NCBI GenBank assembly: GCA_963844845.1
Contig: CAWJPW010000011.1
Coordinates: 496,001-560,000, forward strand
Origin: CAWJPW01 sp963844845
GTDB taxonomy: Bacteria; Acidobacteriota; Thermoanaerobaculia; Thermoanaerobaculales; Sulfomarinibacteraceae
DNA length: 64,000 nt
Direction of reading: 5' to 3'
The position numbers and the translations under genes are program-made. Position 1 is the stretch's first letter, and each line of letters begins with the position of its first letter. The notes under the pieces are model-generated. The model ran no database searches and was not told where the DNA came from. It worked only from the letters and a program-made list of their open reading frames with translations. Of this stretch, positions 61,715 through 64,000 are shown piece after piece.

Positions 61715-64000
61715 GACCGGACCTCCAGGTACTCGCGGAAACGGGCATACAGGTACGAGCCCGCCACCAGTGCGCCACCGGTCGCCAGGAAGGCGACGAT
61801 CCGGATCACCGTGGCGGCCGAGGCCAGGTCCCAGAGAAAGACCTTGGCGGCGGTGACCACCAGCAGCCCAAGGCCGACCACGCGCAGGTGACCGGCCCGC
61901 CGCGCCAGCCCGCCGAGCACGAAAGCGAGCCCCGCCGCCCCCCACAGCACAGACAGCGCCACCACCGCCGCCCGCCGCGACTCCAAGGTCGGGACCGGAC
62001 CGGCGAGGGCGACAGCCGTAGCCACCAGCCGCGACGCGCCGGCCACGACCAGGACCCAGCCCGCCGCGGCGACGATCCGACTCCCCCCTGTCTGTTGGGG
62101 CCAGTCCCGAGCCAGGGCGGCCGCCGCCAGAAGCGCGGCGCCGGCCCCGGCAAGTAGGCCCGCCGGAACCGCTCCCGCCGCCGTGATCGTATCTCCCGGC
62201 CAGGCCGCCGAGGCACGCAGGGCGATGGCGAGGACAGCGGCGCCGGCAGCGACCGCGATGGCGGCCGCCCGGCACCATGACCGGTCGTCACCCACACCTC
62301 GTGCGGCCAGCGCAACCACCGCGAGGGCTGCCCACAGCAGGGGCGCGGCTGCGGCGGCTCCGGCCCAGCCCGCACGCCATCCCGCGGTGGGATCAATGAG
62401 CAGAGCCACTGCCAACAACAGCACACCGGTAAGGGAGGTTGCGGTCGCCGGCCGCCAGCCCCAGACAGCCAGGAGGAGACCGCCGAGGACGATGAGCACG
62501 CCCGCGAGCACGCCGGCGATGAGCGCCTCCGCCGCAGGGCCGTCCAGCAGCCGCCGCGCGGCTGCAACGGACTCGGGCAGCAGCCAGGCGAGCACCACGG
62601 CGGCGGCGCCCGGCGCCGCCACCACGAGGAATGGCTCCCGCCAGGCGCCGGCACCTCGCCACCGCTCGAGCAGGACGAGGACGCCGGCCAGAGCCGCACC
62701 CGCCACGAGCCGGAGCAGGGCCGCGCGGTTGCCGAAGGGCGCCGCTGCGGGCACCTCGGCGGCGGTCACGGCCGCTGCCACTGCGAGCACCACAACCCCG
62801 GCGCCGACACCGCTCAGTACCACAACCCCGGTTCGGGTGCCGGCGAGCACCAGGAGCAGGGCCTCCAACGCCCACCCGGCGGCGACCTCCGCGCCGTTCC
62901 ACACCACCGGCGGGAGCGCGACACCGAGCACGAGGACGACCCCGAGCAACGCCCGCCGGGCGGCCCCGTCGGTCCCGAGACGCCGGAGGAGGAGACCGGC
63001 CGCAAGCAGGAGGAGGAGCAGCACAGTCAGGGTCCACGCCCCACCCACCCGGGCTCCCAGAGGGTGGAGGCGCCACAGGCCGGCACCCCAGCCCGCCAGC
63101 GCGGCAGCCGCGAGCACTCCGACCTCCAACCGCCCCGGCTGGACCCGACGCCAGGCTGCCCGTCCCACCGACACGCCCACGAACACCGCCACCAGCACGA
63201 GCAGGAAAACGGCGTCGCGTGCCCGCACCGCCGGCTCCGCAGCCATGGCCAGCGGCTCGACGAGGACGGTGACCGACCCGATCAGGGCGAGCCCGCCCAG
63301 CTCGGGCCAGCGCCGCGCCACGGCCACCCCAAGAACCGCCAGGTCGAGGACCAGAACCAGGGCGTAGAGCATGGCCACCGGAAGCGGGTCGAGGTGCACG
63401 ACGGCCGGCACCAGGAAACCGCCGACGGTGGCCAGCGCGGCCACCGCCCTCCCGCCGGTGGCCACTGCCACCGCCACGCCGAGTCCGGCAGCCGCGGCCA
63501 AGAGAACGAACGCAGCTGCCGCCGACACGAGCCCGTAGAGACCATGTGCCGCCCAGGTGCTGAGGTACACCGCGCCGATGCCGCCGGCGGTGAGGATCTG
63601 CGAGAGCAGTCGGTAGCGCTCCCGTCGGCGCGCCGTTTCACCGCTTGCCAGGAGGACGAGCCCGAGACCGAGACCGAGCAGTACCCGCACGGTGGGTGTC
63701 GGCCGGAACCATCCTTGGTCCCAGCCGAACTTGAGAAAGAGGCCGATCCCGACCAGCAGCACGACGATTCCAAGGCGCCCCAACCAGCGGCCGCCCAGCG
63801 CCAGCTCCCACGAGTCGCCCGCCCTTGCCGGCGTCGGCGGGACCGAGGCCGGCGGCCGCGGCGGGGCGGGCTCGGGGGTGGCTGGCGCCGGTGCCGGCGC
63901 GACCGCGGGTGGGGGCGGTGGTGTCTCCGGCAGCCGACCTGCCGACGCGTCCGCCGACGGCGCGGCCCAGCCCGGTGCTCCCACGACCCCGCCCTCCAGC
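61711..64000 (-). CDS. DUF2339 polytopic membrane protein (5' end beyond the window)
   Basis: At least 757 residues and more than 20 predicted helices. A Pro/Ala-rich segment precedes the core, then LALGGRWLGRLGIVVLLVGI and GLFLKFGWDQGW open the DUF2339 domain. QILTAGGIGAVYLSTWAAHG and VGGFLVPAVV are typical, and the end AKVFLWDLASAATVIRIVAF is the C-terminal signature. The frame is open to the right edge, so the N-terminus, usually with a coiled coil, is probably missing; a GTG at 63984 is only the first start codon in view. The function is unknown. It is cotranscribed with the DUF3999-like gene. Confidence 0.75.
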   Translation of the reverse strand, partial: LEGGVVGAPGWAAPSADASAGRLPETPPPPPAVAPAPAPATPEPAPPRPPASVPPTPARAGDSWELALGGRWLGRLGIVVLLVGIGLFLKFGWDQGWFRPTPTVRVLLGLGLGLVLLASGETARRRERYRLLSQILTAGGIGAVYLSTWAAHGLYGLVSAAAAFVLLAAAAGLGVAVAVATGGRAVAALATVGGFLVPAVVHLDPLPVAMLYALVLVLDLAVLGVAVARRWPELGGLALIGSVTVLVEPLAMAAEPAVRARDAVFLLVLVAVFVGVSVGRAAWRRVQPGRLEVGVLAAAALAGWGAGLWRLHPLGARVGGAWTLTVLLLLLLAAGLLLRRLGTDGAARRALLGVVLVLGVALPPVVWNGAEVAAGWALEALLLVLAGTRTGVVVLSGVGAGVVVLAVAAAVTAAEVPAAAPFGNRAALLRLVAGAALAGVLVLLERWRGAGAWREPFLVVAAPGAAAVVLAWLLPESVAAARRLLDGPAAEALIAGVLAGVLIVLGGLLLAVWGWRPATATSLTGVLLLAVALLIDPTAGWRAGWAGAAAAAPLLWAALAVVALAARGVGDDRSWCRAAAIAVAAGAAVLAIALRASAAWPGDTITAAGAVPAGLLAGAGAALLAAAALARDWPQQTGGSRIVAAAGWVLVVAGASRLVATAVALAGPVPTLESRRAAVVALSVLWGAAGLAFVLGGLARRAGHLRVVGLGLLVVTAAKVFLWDLASAATVIRIVAFLATGGALVAGSYLYARFREYLEVRS

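Overview
The window is very G+C-rich bacterial chromosomal DNA. The organism is Gram-negative: it has apolipoprotein N-acyltransferase, an OmpA-type porin and a TonB-like protein. It respires through a complex I and a membrane F0 ATPase sector. The two-component-propeller sensor, the VIT/vWA protein and the general gene style suggest an Acidobacteriota-like organism (Thermoanaerobaculia or a relative). That placement is inference; no rRNA gene is present. No prophage, transposase or CRISPR array was seen.

Left edge to about 19.5 kb: a catabolic island for purine or hydantoin-type compounds. After a histidine ammonia-lyase fragment and tRNA-Glu, a leftward operon encodes a fold-II PLP enzyme, a YgeY-type M20 hydrolase (frameshifted as read), a YgeW-type carbamoyltransferase and a threonine-synthase-like PLP enzyme. 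It is divergent from a rightward operon for a dihydropyrimidine-dehydrogenase-type flavoprotein, an SsnA-like amidohydrolase and a HyuA-like cyclic amidase. A 1.5-kb gene-free segment with a duplicated structured repeat follows. Then comes a leftward operon for two molybdenum hydroxylases, one with a fused [2Fe-2S] domain (XdhD type) and one as separate FAD, Fe-S and Mo subunits. A divergent purine phosphoribosyltransferase gene (hpt) closes the island. The set resembles the ygeWXY-hyuA-ygfK-ssnA-ygfM-xdhD cluster linked to anaerobic urate/purine breakdown. It differs in that the YgfK and YgeX positions are filled by other protein types, and a second Mo hydroxylase is added.

19.6 to 34.7 kb: tRNA-Lys, purA, an ECF sigma factor, the F0 genes atpZ-atpI-atpB-atpE without F1 genes, and an 11-gene complex I operon nuoABCDHIJKLMN lacking nuoEFG, driven by a near-consensus promoter.

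34.9 to 50 kb: TonB-like protein, VIT/vWA protein, an ABC-2 exporter (one ATPase, two permeases), mazG, a TetR regulator with a NUDIX hydrolase, an AmmeMemoRadiSam-B protein, a universal stress protein, a small periplasmic protein, lnt, an OmpA-family protein and prfB with its programmed frameshift.

50 to 64 kb: a giant propeller sensor joined to a PP2C phosphatase, ornithine aminotransferase, a histidine kinase/response regulator operon continuing into an O-antigen-ligase-like gene, a DUF4412 lipoprotein-like protein, an FMN reductase, and a DUF3999/DUF2339 membrane pair cut by the right edge. Several genes show a -10 box 6-7 bases before the start codon, which suggests leaderless transcripts.
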